Of a DNA stretch of 54,331 nt, positions 10,193 through 20,208 are shown in pieces. Every line of letters starts with the position of its first letter. The first letter of the stretch is position 1. The notes under the pieces are model-generated. The model was not told the origin of the DNA. It worked only from the letters and a program-made list of their open reading frames with translations, and made no database searches. This stretch comes from Ferruginibacter sp. GTDB taxonomy: Bacteria; Bacteroidota; Bacteroidia; Chitinophagales; Chitinophagaceae. The stretch spans positions 1-54,331 of the forward strand of contig JANYGZ010000107.1 in NCBI GenBank assembly GCA_025362235.1, read 5' to 3'. The position numbers and the translations under genes are program-made.

Positions 10193-10281
10193 CTGCCTCT
10201 TTTAAACCGTTTTTTAGAGGTATAATCATGAAAAAACAGCATTAAGTATTTACGATACCCACCCTACCTAACCTGAAACCG

Positions 10282-10755
10282 ATGAAAAACTTTAAATTAC
10301 TATTCCTCATGGTCTTTATTCTGTGTACCGGAAAAGAGGCTATCTCACAAAATGTTATCCACCAATCAGCTTGTGCCGATCCCTTCATTTTACATCAGGC
10401 CGATAGTATAAAGCAGGAGCTTAGCAAACAAGGGTTTCTAATTGTAAAAGAGGCTTCAATGGCAATGGAAAGCGAATACGAAATGCCGGTGATTGTTCCA
10501 TTAACAGAAGGAAGCTGGTACCAGTTTGTTTTTATTGGTGATATTTCTTCCAGACTATATGAAGTAAGAATGTTTGATTGGGATGAAAAGCAGGTTGTTT
10601 ATCAAAAAAAGTCATGGGGCGATACAGAAGGCAATGTTATTAGCTACTCATACATCCCTAAACTTTCTGAATATCACATGATGAAACCCGTACAGGTAAA
10701 TAATAAAAAGAAAAATTTATGTGGCTATGTGATGCTACTCAAAAAAGTAAAATAA
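10282..10755 (+). CDS. small secreted protein of unknown function
   Basis: 157 residues with a signal peptide (1-22; LLFLMVFILCTG, cleavage near AISQ). The mature part has two cysteines (SACADPF near the start, LCGYVML near the end), which could pair. An acidic and aromatic middle (EGSWYQFVFIG, YEVRMFDWDEKQVVY) suggests a small beta-rich periplasmic or surface domain. I do not recognise the family. It appears monocistronic, with about 180 bases of non-coding DNA before it and a strong terminator after it. Confidence 0.75.
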   Translation: MKNFKLLFLMVFILCTGKEAISQNVIHQSACADPFILHQADSIKQELSKQGFLIVKEASMAMESEYEMPVIVPLTEGSWYQFVFIGDISSRLYEVRMFDWDEKQVVYQKKSWGDTEGNVISYSYIPKLSEYHMMKPVQVNNKKKNLCGYVMLLKKVK

Positions 10756-10783
10756 TAAGATATTTTGTGCTTGGTTTATTATT

Positions 10784-10815
10784 AAAAAATGCTCTGGTTT
10801 CCAGGGCGTTTTTTT
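10784..10815 (+). terminator. rho-independent terminator
   Basis: An A-run is followed by the stem GCTCTGG / CCAGGGC (10791-10797 and 10801-10807; one T-G pair, loop TTT) and then a G plus eight T. It lies 28 bases after the stop of the small secreted protein gene. Confidence 0.85.
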
Positions 10816-11073
10816 TGTGCAATACATTTAAACAAAAAAATATAATTACTCTTGTAAAAGATGATTGAGGCAACACAAAATTTACTAAAAGGTAAAGGCG
10901 TTGCCTGTTTTTAAAATAAATAAGATGAGAATTTTAGGTGAGAAAAAGATAAATTATCATTGCAATTCTTATAGGAATAATTATTCACCATTTATGCTTA
11001 TCAATTTTTTCTATCATCTTTCTTGATTTTTTATTTAATAGTTTTCAAATAAACCAATTCGGATTACATTATT
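10816..11073. other. non-coding gap between convergent genes
   Basis: No ORF of interest. It holds a 7-bp inverted repeat AGGCAAC (10868-10874) / GTTGCCT (10900-10906) followed by GTTTTT, with a long 25-base loop. This may be a weak second terminator for the + strand. No clear terminator for sprA (- strand) is visible. Confidence 0.4.
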
Positions 11074-14000
11074 TTATTGAGCCAGTGATATCCTTATTTG
11101 CACTCCTGCCCTGGTATTGGTAATTGGTGCGCTGGATGATATGTAAGGAATTACTTTTCGCTGCTCAAAATAAAGTTTAAGGTTTACCCTGCTGTTAAGG
11201 TAATAATCAATAGTGGGTATTACGGATATTTCCTTACTTCCACCAGTAGGCAAGGTAGCTTCCTGATCCAAGCGGCTATTGATCGTAATATTATCACGTA
11301 TAACCATGTCGAACCTAAATGCAATTTCATTATCTAATTTAGCTGACCCTGTTTTACTTAAAAACTTAGGCAATTTTAAACCCGCTAATAATTTTAATCC
11401 ACGTTTACGATAACCTGCCCCTATAGCAAATTCTGTAGAAAGTGCTTCACTTAATTGAAAATCTATAAGGCTTAAACTTATAGTTCGTTGTTTAAGGTAA
11501 TCTACTTTTAGCTGCAGCTGATTAGTAAATGTTACATCAATCCCTATAAGCGGCGCAAACTGTTCTGTAATGGTGATATTAGGTACTAAAAAGTAAGGAA
11601 CATAGTTTTTAGAAATAGTGTCGTAAAAAGATGGATATCCATAATGTAAACTATCTGCATAGTACAATGCAGATGTAAATCCATTCATACCTAAGCTTGC
11701 GTTATAAGCATGTGAAATAGTAATATTTGTAAATATTTTTTCGAGCCCTTTTATTTGGTTAAGACCTGTATAATCCAATTTCCAGTTTGGCTTTGGGGTA
11801 TATCCTTTATAGGGATTGGACTTAATATTGGAATTTCTTTGATTTAGTAAAGGAATTGTATTGGGATCCTTGCCGGAGTAAGCAGCAATAAAAGCTGGTA
11901 TCAATACATCAGTAGCATACCTGTTATAACCATATTGATAGCCATCTGCATCTACTGGTTTTCCTGTATTGTATTTATTTGCAATACCTAGACGACTGGA
12001 AATAACAAGCCTGTTATCTTGAAATTTTTGAAATGCTTCAGTAATTTTATTAGCATCAAATTTGCCAAATAAAGTTTTGTAAAAAATATAACTGATGTTA
12101 AAATTACCACCTGTATAAGGGCTTAAGTGCCCAAAATTATTTCCTGTACCTGTTGTATCCTTAAATAATTCAGAATAGTTTTTACTAAATGTTTTATTCA
12201 TATTCAGCGAAATAGTAAGGTTTCGTACCGGTTCTATTTGAGCAGTTAAAAGCAATTGCTGATCATAATTTTGCTGAAGTATAGTATTAAAATTACTATC
12301 GCTGCTTATAAGCCCTTTCTTAGCTGCCTTGTTTAACCAGGCAGTATCCGGCTGGCTACCTAATATAAAACCAAGATCTGGCTGATTACTTTGCCAGTTA
12401 CGCCCTAAAACTTTTGCACTGTCCATATACCCGGGTAAACGGGTATTTCCATTTTCTGATACAGATACATTTACCTGTTTTAAACTACTCACCAATTTGC
12501 CAAATACCCTGCCCATTGTACCAACATAAGGCATCGCATTGGGGTCTTTTACTTTAACTGTTTTCAGCCGTTTAACTTCTTTAACTTTTACACTATCTTT
12601 CATAACGTATTTAAATACTGTATCCGTTCTGGTTGTTGTAGTTTTATTTCCACGCTCTACCTTGGGCTGATCAAGTGCCCTGAAAAATTTAAATTTGTTA
12701 TATAATCTTGTAAGATCAAGTTGTGCCGTGGCTTCTTGTGATTGCCCGTTTTCTATAATATTACCCAAAGGAATTGCCAGCCTGGAAGCCCCAATCCATC
12801 TATAAATAGCCTGGTACCTGAAGTTTAAAGTTGTCCAGTCAATTAAAGGTAATTTTGCAGTGGGGAAATTATATGAAAGGTTTACTGTTTGATTATATAA
12901 AGTGTTTCTTCCGCCCGATATAAAATTCTTCCATACAGTATCTTTTTTTGCCTGTGTATTAAGTGCTCCATATGGCTCATCAACCCGTGAATTATTAGTG
13001 GCTGTAAAATCAAAATTGATTGACCGGGTAAATGGCCATCTTAAAATATAATCCCGTTGCATTGTAAAATATTTATCATACGTGGTGGGAATTATATATT
13101 TATCAGACCCAACACTACGTGGAGTTACAGCACCAAACTGTCGCTGGGCATCGCCCCTAAAACTTAATTGAGTTGGAATGGGATTAAAATTAAAATCCTT
13201 TATCAAATCAAACCAATGCGTTTTTTGCTTTTTAAAAAACTTCATCTTTTTAAAGGGCTCTATATATTTTGCCTGAGGAGCAAAATTATACCCCAATCCT
13301 GCACGGTATCTTTTTATTTCATTAGACTCAATTAATGGAGTATGATTCTGTACATCAATGTAGGAAAAACTCACATCGATGTTCTCAATATCGTAGATTT
13401 TAGGCTTTTTGTTACCCATTCTGTTTTTACGGACGTTTGTAAAATTTACAGTCTTTGTACTGCTAAAAGTTACAGCATTATTACTTATGGAATCTTTTTC
13501 ACTTGCGGGAGATGCATCAAGATTTTGTTTTAAGGTAATATCAAGCGCATAGGGATCATAATGAGGCTTACTTAATGTTTGTGAGTAACTGGCAAAAACA
13601 GGAATTGATATAGCTGCGTTTTTGGGCAATAATTTTCCCAGCTCAAGATTTGTCGCTACATCAAACTGAGTTAGATCATCTACATAACGTTGTTCAATTT
13701 TTTGCTCCAGTGTTCCAAAACCATGACTATGCCCAAATATAGATCCTGTTAAAGTACCTAAATCTGCAAGGTTCATATCTACCCTTGCCATTGCTGCCCA
13801 CCCTCCTTTTTCATTGATTGAGGTAAGCCTTAATTCATTTACCCATACCTGTCCGCAGGCATTAGGGTTATTTTTATTTTGCACACCAATTAATACACCC
13901 CTGATTTCGCCCAGGTTGGGCTCTCCCATTATTGAATAAGTTTGACCATTAGGCTGTAAAATACTGTACAGGTTTGTAGGGGAACCTTGTATATTTCTTT

Positions 14001-17000
14001 GCAATTTTAAATTGGGCAAAACAGAAAGGTCCACATTTAAATTATTGATGGCAGGCCACAACGTATCATTATATTGTGCACTATTAGGATCTAAAGTATT
14101 TGCTGAAAGTGGTGTTATATATAACGGAGCCGTTATTTCATAGTAATTGCTTATAAAGTCTGTACCAATTCTAATCACCGCATTTAAATCTTTGTTTTTT
14201 ATATTATTGGGTGTTTTAACATTATTTTCCAAATGCATATACATATTTAAATTTCCATATTGGCGAATGTCTAATTTAGTGAATGTTTGAAAAACAGCCC
14301 TGGCATCATTTTTACCCATTCCACAAAATTTAAGGGTCATACTTTGTTCATTTTGAAAAAGATTAACCCCATTGCTACTTTGATATTGCTCCCGCTGTAC
14401 CGCCAGTGGCGAACGGTAAGGCAATGGAGCTCGCAGCTCATTTTCTTCAATATTAACTGCACCTACTATAAAATCAACATTGGTTGTTATTGGAGAATAT
14501 ATTCCTGTTGAATCAATTTTACTTTGAAAATTGCGCCAGGTGTTTCTGGTAAATTTCAGTTCCCCAAAGCGGAGAACTACCGAATCAGTAAAGTCTGTAA
14601 GAAACATTCTTATAAAACGAATAGACTTGAAGTCGGGAATGTTATTAACATTTCTGTTATAAGCCGATATGGGTATCTTAAACTGGTACCAGGTTTCGTT
14701 ACGCGTAGTACCATTAACCAGTTTTACAGGTACTACTTTTTTATCGACGATATAATTTACACCAATTTGCATGGAAGGATCAAGCTGTGGTTTAATATCA
14801 ACAATGTATTGAAAATAAGATTCTGACTCGTTCATAGTGTTATCCTTATTCACATCTTCAGCATCGGGATACAAGGTAGCGGCGGACGTAAAACTTGATC
14901 CATCATTTACCTGGGAATTGCCTTGTGGGTTATTAATATTTTTATATCTTTTTAAAATACCGTCAGCCCCTGTAAAACCGGGGTTTCTGTAATACACATA
15001 ATTATCAAGGGACGGGTCGCTTTCTACCTGTTGCAGTGCAGTACCGTTCAGTATCGGAGCTAAAGCGGATAGGTAGCCTGCTCTTTTAATTCTTTCATTA
15101 TCGTCATTTAACCCGTCAAAACCCACATCCTGGTATGGACGATCATTGGCATTGTTGCTGAAAGAATTGGTTACCTGTATGGGGTTTAATGGTGTAACAC
15201 CCCAAACACTTGTAGTATCAACCTGTGCTGGGGCATTTGGTGTAGGCAAGCCATTCTCATAAAATCTTCTGCCGTCTTTTAAAACATCTTCCGAAATTGT
15301 ACCAAGGTTAAAATATAATTTTCCTCCTGACGTGGAGGAGGGTGATTTAATATATGGATCCTGTAACCAAAATTCAATAAACTGAACATTTGCAGTCTCA
15401 AAATCTGTTTGATCAATATTACGCATTAATCCCCCCCATCTTTTTTCGGGGTTTTTTAAGTTATTATTTGCGTCAATACTGCCAGCAGCAATATCATAAT
15501 TATATGGTCCTTTTTGAGTAGGATAATACGATAAATCAAAAGTGATTAACTGGTTTTGTCCATAGGAAACTGTTTTTAATGGAAATATTTCATTTTGATT
15601 TACAAGACGTACCTGGGGGTCGCTCAATTCTTCCTTATTATTAGCTAAAGGATTATTGGAACCTTTATAAATTTGCAAAGCAGGTTCAATTTGATACCAG
15701 GCTATTTTAGCCCTGTTTCTTCCATAAAGAAGATTATTACTTAAGTTTGATTCAGGAAAAATGGGTAATCCTCCAATATCTGTAGCTCCCTGTGGGGTAG
15801 AAGCCAACACCCAGCTATTGGCAGGAAAACGAAGATCAATAGCGGATTCGCTACCTTCAAAATCGTCAATATAAATAGTACCTGCGGAGCCTTTTCCGAT
15901 TTGTGGTGCATGGCCAGGTTGCAAATATGCAGCTTCAGCATACATATTAATGTTTGAGGGTACTGTAGTTGAATAGAAAGGAAGCTTATCTAATAATTTG
16001 GTAATTCTTGGCACTTCCTTATTGTAATTAACGTCCATCCCATACATTGTATTTCGTATGGGATCATCACCAATATTATTTTTTGTAAAATAAGGGCGTT
16101 CACTTAACTGTACGATGGTTCCACCAATTGAAAGGCGCTCTTTCAAAGTATTTTTAGCGAGATAGTCTAGCCTAAGTCCAAAATATTTTTTTTGTTGAAT
16201 ACCAAAACCAGCATTATTTTCAAAATTTACCTGTACAGGTAACCCCGCATTTAAAATTGCCTGGTTGGTTACTTTAATTGTACCCAGATCATAATTGATA
16301 TCGTAATCAGTGCCTTCAATAAGGGTCTGGCCACCAGCAGTAACGGTTACGCTACCACGCGGAATATTGTACCCAATACTTATGTCTGACGACCCGGAAG
16401 TACGGGCAGATCCTTTTAATACAAAACGGTCAAGACCAGGAAATTGCTGAGCTACAGCTTTAATAGAATCATAAAGAGCATAATACAAAGTATCCCTGAC
16501 ATTTGCAGGAACCACATTATAAACCTTTGGTGCAAGGTCGCGGCCAAATGGCTGTAGTACTGGAAAAATTATTCTGCTATAGGGAGATAATACAGTATAT
16601 CCCTCTACGTAATCAAACTCGCCGTCCGGCTGAGGATCCAGGTTATTATTAAGCCTGTCTAAGTTTAATAAAGATATAAGGGGAGTGCCTATATTTTTAT
16701 CCCCGAAAGGGAAATACCGTTTTGCACCCAAGCTAGGTTGCTGGTACAAAACATTTAGCTTGAAGTCGGTAGGCGTTAATGATCCATAACCAACAGCATA
16801 TACATTTTTCATCATCAATTGCCATATTGGCAACTGGGGCCGCTGAGAAGTAGCCTTTAATAATTTAAGAAATAATACCTGTTGTGTTGCTGTAGTACTG
16901 TCTGGCGGCAAATCAGAAGAAAATTCACCTACCTGGTAAATTCTTCCATTATAACTATATTGAAAAGCAACTGCTAATACCTCATCGGCCTGTAAAGGCT

Positions 17001-18360
17001 GGGCTATTGAAATATAACCAACCTGCCTGTTAAAAATATATTGTGACGAATCTAATTTGCGTGCAAATATTTTTTCAAAATCCTGAACAGGTGTAAGACC
17101 CATTGTCTGCAAATTACTAACAACTAAAGCAGGATTTCTATTTCCGCGATTAGAAATTATATTACTATACTCATTGTTTGTTCCATTATCCGGAGGGGCA
17201 AAATTGCTGGTTACAGATATTACTGGGGGTTGCAGATATGGTTTTATTTCTCCTAAATCCATTAATCCTACTACATCTCTTGTATTAACTGTACTGCCAT
17301 TTTTATTGGTAACCCACACTTCTAACCGAAGTATTTGAACCGGGGTAGTAACAGCTGGTAAAGTAGACATTACCGAGTTATAATTGTTTTGAAAGTATTG
17401 AGATAATAAAAAGTGGCGGTTTTCTTCATATTCATCTCCTTTTAGATCAATTAACTGGGCAGAAGCACCCCCTTGCAAATTGGCCGTTTGTCTTGTTGAT
17501 TTTTGATTGGCTAATACTGCTGTAACATTTAGTTTACCAAACTGTAATTGAGTTTTTAATCCAAACAATTGCTGTGCTCCTGGTATAAAATTGCTTCGCG
17601 ATTGAAACTGCACAGCGCCAGCTTCAAAACGCTTGATAATTTCGTCATCAAAGCCCACATAATCAAGTTTTAATTGGTTATCCTGACCAAAGTTGGCAAT
17701 TGTATTATAATTGATGGGAAATTTTAATTTATCACCGATATTGGCAATTACGTTTACCTGCGCATTCATCCCAAAATCCAATCCACCATTCTTTCTTGCT
17801 TTTTCTGGCAAAGTTGGGTTATCAATATTTTGTCCCTGGTAACCTAAAGTAATATCAAGATTTCCTTGTGGAATAATTTGTATTTTACCATTACCAAACA
17901 AACGGTTAAACAGGTTATCGTACAATGATAATTTGGGTTTAACTAAATTCCGGTTTAGCAAACTCATTGTATTAGATCTTTTTTTAAAATAATCTATTTC
18001 TGATTGCCTGCCTCTAAGTTTCCAATATTCTTCAAAAGTATAAGTAGTAGCGGTTTGGTAATATTTATCCCCTATTTTTTCGTAAAGGGTATAGAGTTGC
18101 GTATTAAAATCAAATGAAACAGAATCGGTAAAGTTGGATGGTTTGTTAAAATCGTAGGTATTTCTTGAACCGCTGCTCATAAAATCGCCCCTTTTATCGT
18201 AAATAGGATAAGGAAGGCCTATGGGTAAAGTAGTATCGCCAGCAGGTTTTGCGCTGCCATTATTTTGAGCCTTAACAGTTAGTGAAATAATCAGAAAAAT
18301 AATTACCTGCCCCAACCCAAAGCCAGTTGCTTTTGATACAAATTTCCTTTTAAAAAACAT
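11074..18360 (-). CDS. sprA: T9SS outer-membrane translocon SprA (Sov)
   Basis: 2428 residues, matching the very large size of SprA/Sov, the 36-strand barrel that exports T9SS cargo across the outer membrane. A signal peptide (about 1-31, ending TVKAQ) is followed by the SprA N-terminal features (SSGSRNTYDF, YWKLRGRQSEIDYFKKRS, GNLDITLGYQGQN). Long barrel-like beta sequence follows, ending in VIPYISSSAPITNTRAGVQI and an R-I-S-L-A-Q tail. The frame is intact. It lies 28 bases downstream of ruvA on the same strand; a ruvA-sprA pair is common in Bacteroidota. With the PorE-like protein and the type B cargo gene this shows a working T9SS. Confidence 0.97.
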   Translation of the reverse strand: MFFKRKFVSKATGFGLGQVIIFLIISLTVKAQNNGSAKPAGDTTLPIGLPYPIYDKRGDFMSSGSRNTYDFNKPSNFTDSVSFDFNTQLYTLYEKIGDKYYQTATTYTFEEYWKLRGRQSEIDYFKKRSNTMSLLNRNLVKPKLSLYDNLFNRLFGNGKIQIIPQGNLDITLGYQGQNIDNPTLPEKARKNGGLDFGMNAQVNVIANIGDKLKFPINYNTIANFGQDNQLKLDYVGFDDEIIKRFEAGAVQFQSRSNFIPGAQQLFGLKTQLQFGKLNVTAVLANQKSTRQTANLQGGASAQLIDLKGDEYEENRHFLLSQYFQNNYNSVMSTLPAVTTPVQILRLEVWVTNKNGSTVNTRDVVGLMDLGEIKPYLQPPVISVTSNFAPPDNGTNNEYSNIISNRGNRNPALVVSNLQTMGLTPVQDFEKIFARKLDSSQYIFNRQVGYISIAQPLQADEVLAVAFQYSYNGRIYQVGEFSSDLPPDSTTATQQVLFLKLLKATSQRPQLPIWQLMMKNVYAVGYGSLTPTDFKLNVLYQQPSLGAKRYFPFGDKNIGTPLISLLNLDRLNNNLDPQPDGEFDYVEGYTVLSPYSRIIFPVLQPFGRDLAPKVYNVVPANVRDTLYYALYDSIKAVAQQFPGLDRFVLKGSARTSGSSDISIGYNIPRGSVTVTAGGQTLIEGTDYDINYDLGTIKVTNQAILNAGLPVQVNFENNAGFGIQQKKYFGLRLDYLAKNTLKERLSIGGTIVQLSERPYFTKNNIGDDPIRNTMYGMDVNYNKEVPRITKLLDKLPFYSTTVPSNINMYAEAAYLQPGHAPQIGKGSAGTIYIDDFEGSESAIDLRFPANSWVLASTPQGATDIGGLPIFPESNLSNNLLYGRNRAKIAWYQIEPALQIYKGSNNPLANNKEELSDPQVRLVNQNEIFPLKTVSYGQNQLITFDLSYYPTQKGPYNYDIAAGSIDANNNLKNPEKRWGGLMRNIDQTDFETANVQFIEFWLQDPYIKSPSSTSGGKLYFNLGTISEDVLKDGRRFYENGLPTPNAPAQVDTTSVWGVTPLNPIQVTNSFSNNANDRPYQDVGFDGLNDDNERIKRAGYLSALAPILNGTALQQVESDPSLDNYVYYRNPGFTGADGILKRYKNINNPQGNSQVNDGSSFTSAATLYPDAEDVNKDNTMNESESYFQYIVDIKPQLDPSMQIGVNYIVDKKVVPVKLVNGTTRNETWYQFKIPISAYNRNVNNIPDFKSIRFIRMFLTDFTDSVVLRFGELKFTRNTWRNFQSKIDSTGIYSPITTNVDFIVGAVNIEENELRAPLPYRSPLAVQREQYQSSNGVNLFQNEQSMTLKFCGMGKNDARAVFQTFTKLDIRQYGNLNMYMHLENNVKTPNNIKNKDLNAVIRIGTDFISNYYEITAPLYITPLSANTLDPNSAQYNDTLWPAINNLNVDLSVLPNLKLQRNIQGSPTNLYSILQPNGQTYSIMGEPNLGEIRGVLIGVQNKNNPNACGQVWVNELRLTSINEKGGWAAMARVDMNLADLGTLTGSIFGHSHGFGTLEQKIEQRYVDDLTQFDVATNLELGKLLPKNAAISIPVFASYSQTLSKPHYDPYALDITLKQNLDASPASEKDSISNNAVTFSSTKTVNFTNVRKNRMGNKKPKIYDIENIDVSFSYIDVQNHTPLIESNEIKRYRAGLGYNFAPQAKYIEPFKKMKFFKKQKTHWFDLIKDFNFNPIPTQLSFRGDAQRQFGAVTPRSVGSDKYIIPTTYDKYFTMQRDYILRWPFTRSINFDFTATNNSRVDEPYGALNTQAKKDTVWKNFISGGRNTLYNQTVNLSYNFPTAKLPLIDWTTLNFRYQAIYRWIGASRLAIPLGNIIENGQSQEATAQLDLTRLYNKFKFFRALDQPKVERGNKTTTTRTDTVFKYVMKDSVKVKEVKRLKTVKVKDPNAMPYVGTMGRVFGKLVSSLKQVNVSVSENGNTRLPGYMDSAKVLGRNWQSNQPDLGFILGSQPDTAWLNKAAKKGLISSDSNFNTILQQNYDQQLLLTAQIEPVRNLTISLNMNKTFSKNYSELFKDTTGTGNNFGHLSPYTGGNFNISYIFYKTLFGKFDANKITEAFQKFQDNRLVISSRLGIANKYNTGKPVDADGYQYGYNRYATDVLIPAFIAAYSGKDPNTIPLLNQRNSNIKSNPYKGYTPKPNWKLDYTGLNQIKGLEKIFTNITISHAYNASLGMNGFTSALYYADSLHYGYPSFYDTISKNYVPYFLVPNITITEQFAPLIGIDVTFTNQLQLKVDYLKQRTISLSLIDFQLSEALSTEFAIGAGYRKRGLKLLAGLKLPKFLSKTGSAKLDNEIAFRFDMVIRDNITINSRLDQEATLPTGGSKEISVIPTIDYYLNSRVNLKLYFEQRKVIPYISSSAPITNTRAGVQIRISLAQ
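15322..15339. repeat. short palindrome inside sprA, possible remnant of an inserted element
   Basis: Perfect 6-bp arms TCCTCC / GGAGGA around the 6-base loop TGACGT. In the protein it encodes the SPSSTSGGK stretch just before LYFNLGTISEDVLKDG. The purine/pyrimidine arms resemble the palindromes found in thyA and the FAD/Fe-S dehydrogenase gene, but it is short and could be native. Confidence 0.3.
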
Positions 18361-18388
18361 CCAGTAAATCAGTTAAAGTAAAATTCTA

Positions 18389-18973
18389 TCAAATTGCTTT
18401 TAAGGCTTTTTTTATTAAATCTTCTAAATTGGTTAAGTTAGGTTCAATATGGTTAATTTTTTGTATAGCTGTTTCTGCCTGCGGACGGCTTATTCCTAAT
18501 GAAACTAATGCATTTAACGCATCTTGCTGTAATCTATTGCTTGCAGTAACGGGTATTGTAAGGTCTGATGCTGCTTTATTTACTTTATCTCTTAATTCTA
18601 ATACAAGTCTTTCTGCTGTTTTCTTCCCAATTCCCTTAACACTTTCCAGCAGCTTCACATTATTTTGTACAATCGCTTTACTTACTTCTTCTGGTTTTAA
18701 ATGAGACAACATCATTCTTGCAGTTGCTGCACCTATGCCGGATACACTGATTAGCTGTATAAACATTTCCTTTTCCACCTTATCAAAAAAACCGTATAAA
18801 GTATGCCCATCTTCCTTAATCTGCAGGTAGGTAAACAATTTTCCCTGGTCTAGATTTTGAATATGTGCATAGGTATTAAGGCTAATATTTAACTCATATC
18901 CAACCCCGTTTATGTCCACATAAACCTGTGCCGGGTTCTTCATAGTAAATTTTCCTTCCAAATATGCGTACAT
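18389..18973 (-). CDS. ruvA: Holliday junction branch migration protein RuvA
   Basis: 194 residues. The N-terminal OB fold begins MYAYLEGKF and continues VDINGVGYELN. The two helix-hairpin-helix motifs SVSGIGAATARMML and SVKGIGKKTAERLVLEL bind DNA. The C-terminal helical domain (about 150-194, ALVSLGISRPQAETAIQK) contacts RuvB. RuvA tetramers hold Holliday junctions for RuvB-driven branch migration. The chosen start fits the family. It is the first gene of the ruvA-sprA unit and diverges from fabH. Confidence 0.95.
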   Translation of the reverse strand: MYAYLEGKFTMKNPAQVYVDINGVGYELNISLNTYAHIQNLDQGKLFTYLQIKEDGHTLYGFFDKVEKEMFIQLISVSGIGAATARMMLSHLKPEEVSKAIVQNNVKLLESVKGIGKKTAERLVLELRDKVNKAASDLTIPVTASNRLQQDALNALVSLGISRPQAETAIQKINHIEPNLTNLEDLIKKALKAI

Positions 18974-18993
18974 ACAGTTCTTTAAAGCTGGCG

Positions 18994-19001
18994 CAAAAAT
19001 A
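18994..19001 (-). promoter_or_regulatory. -7 box for ruvA-sprA
   Basis: On the - strand the sequence reads TATTTTTG, a full TAnnTTTG match, ending 20 bases before the ruvA start. No convincing TTTG lies 17-21 bases upstream, so only the -7 element is supported. Confidence 0.4.
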
Positions 19002-19069
19002 GGAATAATTCATGAGTGATGCTATTACAATACCATGCTCCCCAAAATTCAATCTACCAATTTTTAACG

Positions 19070-19077
19070 TATTTTTG
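19070..19077 (+). promoter_or_regulatory. -7 box for fabH
   Basis: TATTTTTG matches TAnnTTTG 50 bases before the fabH ATG, divergent from the ruvA box. A -33 TTTG is not evident. Confidence 0.4.
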
Positions 19078-19127
19078 CACGCTTCCGGAAAATTATTAAT
19101 ATCTCCGAAAATAAAGCTTTTAACTAT

Positions 19128-20144
19128 ATGCAAAAAATTACTGCAGCCATTACCGCCGTTGGAGGATATGTACCAGAATACAGGCTTACCAACGCTATAT
19201 TGGAAACAATGATTGATACCAACGATGAGTGGATAAAAACAAGAACTGGTGTAGAAGAAAGAAGAATTTTAAAAGATGAAGGGCTTGCAACATCCGATAT
19301 GTGTGTACCTGCTGTTTTGGAGCTTTGCAAAAAAAGAGGAATATTACCTGAAGAAATTGATTGTATGATAGTTGCCACAGTAACTGCAGATATGGCTTTT
19401 CCGGCAACTGCAAATATTGTTTGTGATAAAATAGGTGCTGCAAATGCATGGGGATTTGATTTAAGTGCTGCCTGTTCTGGTTTTTTATTTGCATTAACAA
19501 CAGGAAGTTCTTTAATAGAAAGTGGCCGGTATAAAAAAGTTGTAATAGTAGGTGCCGATAAAATGAGTGCTATTGTAGACTATACAGACAGAACTACCTG
19601 CATACTTTTTGGAGATGGTGCAGGTGCTGTTTTACTGGAACCTTCAGCAGATGATAATGGTGTAAAAGACAGTCTTTTAAAAAGTGATGGAAGCGGACGT
19701 AAATATTTGTATCAGAAGGCGGGGGGCTCTTTAAAACCGGCTTCAATAGAAACGGTAAAGGCAAAAGAACATTTTATTTTTCAGGATGGGCAGCCTGTTT
19801 TTAAAGCTGCTGTAAAAGGTATGGCAGATGCTGCTTACGACCTGTTACAACGGAATAATTTAACCGGTGATGATATTGCGTGGCTGGTACCTCACCAGGC
19901 CAATAAAAGAATTATTGACGCAACTGCTAATCGGATGGGCTTATCGCTTGATAAAGTAATGTTGAATATACAGCGGTATGGCAATACAACTGCTGCTACA
20001 ATACCTTTGTGTTTATGGGATTTTGAAAACAAATTAAAGAAAGGAGACTCGATTGTACTGGCAGCTTTTGGAGGTGGTTATACCTGGGGTGCTACTTTGG
20101 TAAAATGGGCGTATGATACAGATTCCGCAAATACTCCTGCCTAA
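19128..20144 (+). CDS. fabH: 3-oxoacyl-ACP synthase III
   Basis: 338 residues. FabH condenses acetyl-CoA (or branched acyl-CoA) with malonyl-ACP to start fatty-acid synthesis. The Cys-His-Asn triad is complete: Cys116 in DLSAACSGFLF, His256 in VPHQANKRI and Asn286 in RYGNTTAATIPL. The N-terminus KITAAITAVGGYVPEYRLTN and the SGRYKKVVIVGADKMS segment are typical. It diverges from ruvA and is followed after 25 bases by an unrelated isomerase-like gene. Many Bacteroidota have more than one FabH paralogue, so whether this is the main housekeeping copy is not certain. Confidence 0.95.
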   Translation: MQKITAAITAVGGYVPEYRLTNAILETMIDTNDEWIKTRTGVEERRILKDEGLATSDMCVPAVLELCKKRGILPEEIDCMIVATVTADMAFPATANIVCDKIGAANAWGFDLSAACSGFLFALTTGSSLIESGRYKKVVIVGADKMSAIVDYTDRTTCILFGDGAGAVLLEPSADDNGVKDSLLKSDGSGRKYLYQKAGGSLKPASIETVKAKEHFIFQDGQPVFKAAVKGMADAAYDLLQRNNLTGDDIAWLVPHQANKRIIDATANRMGLSLDKVMLNIQRYGNTTAATIPLCLWDFENKLKKGDSIVLAAFGGGYTWGATLVKWAYDTDSANTPA

Positions 20145-20208
20145 AAATTTTTGAAAAAAATAATTACCTATGATAGAATTGAATTCACCCTTTTACATTA
20201 ATTTTTTT

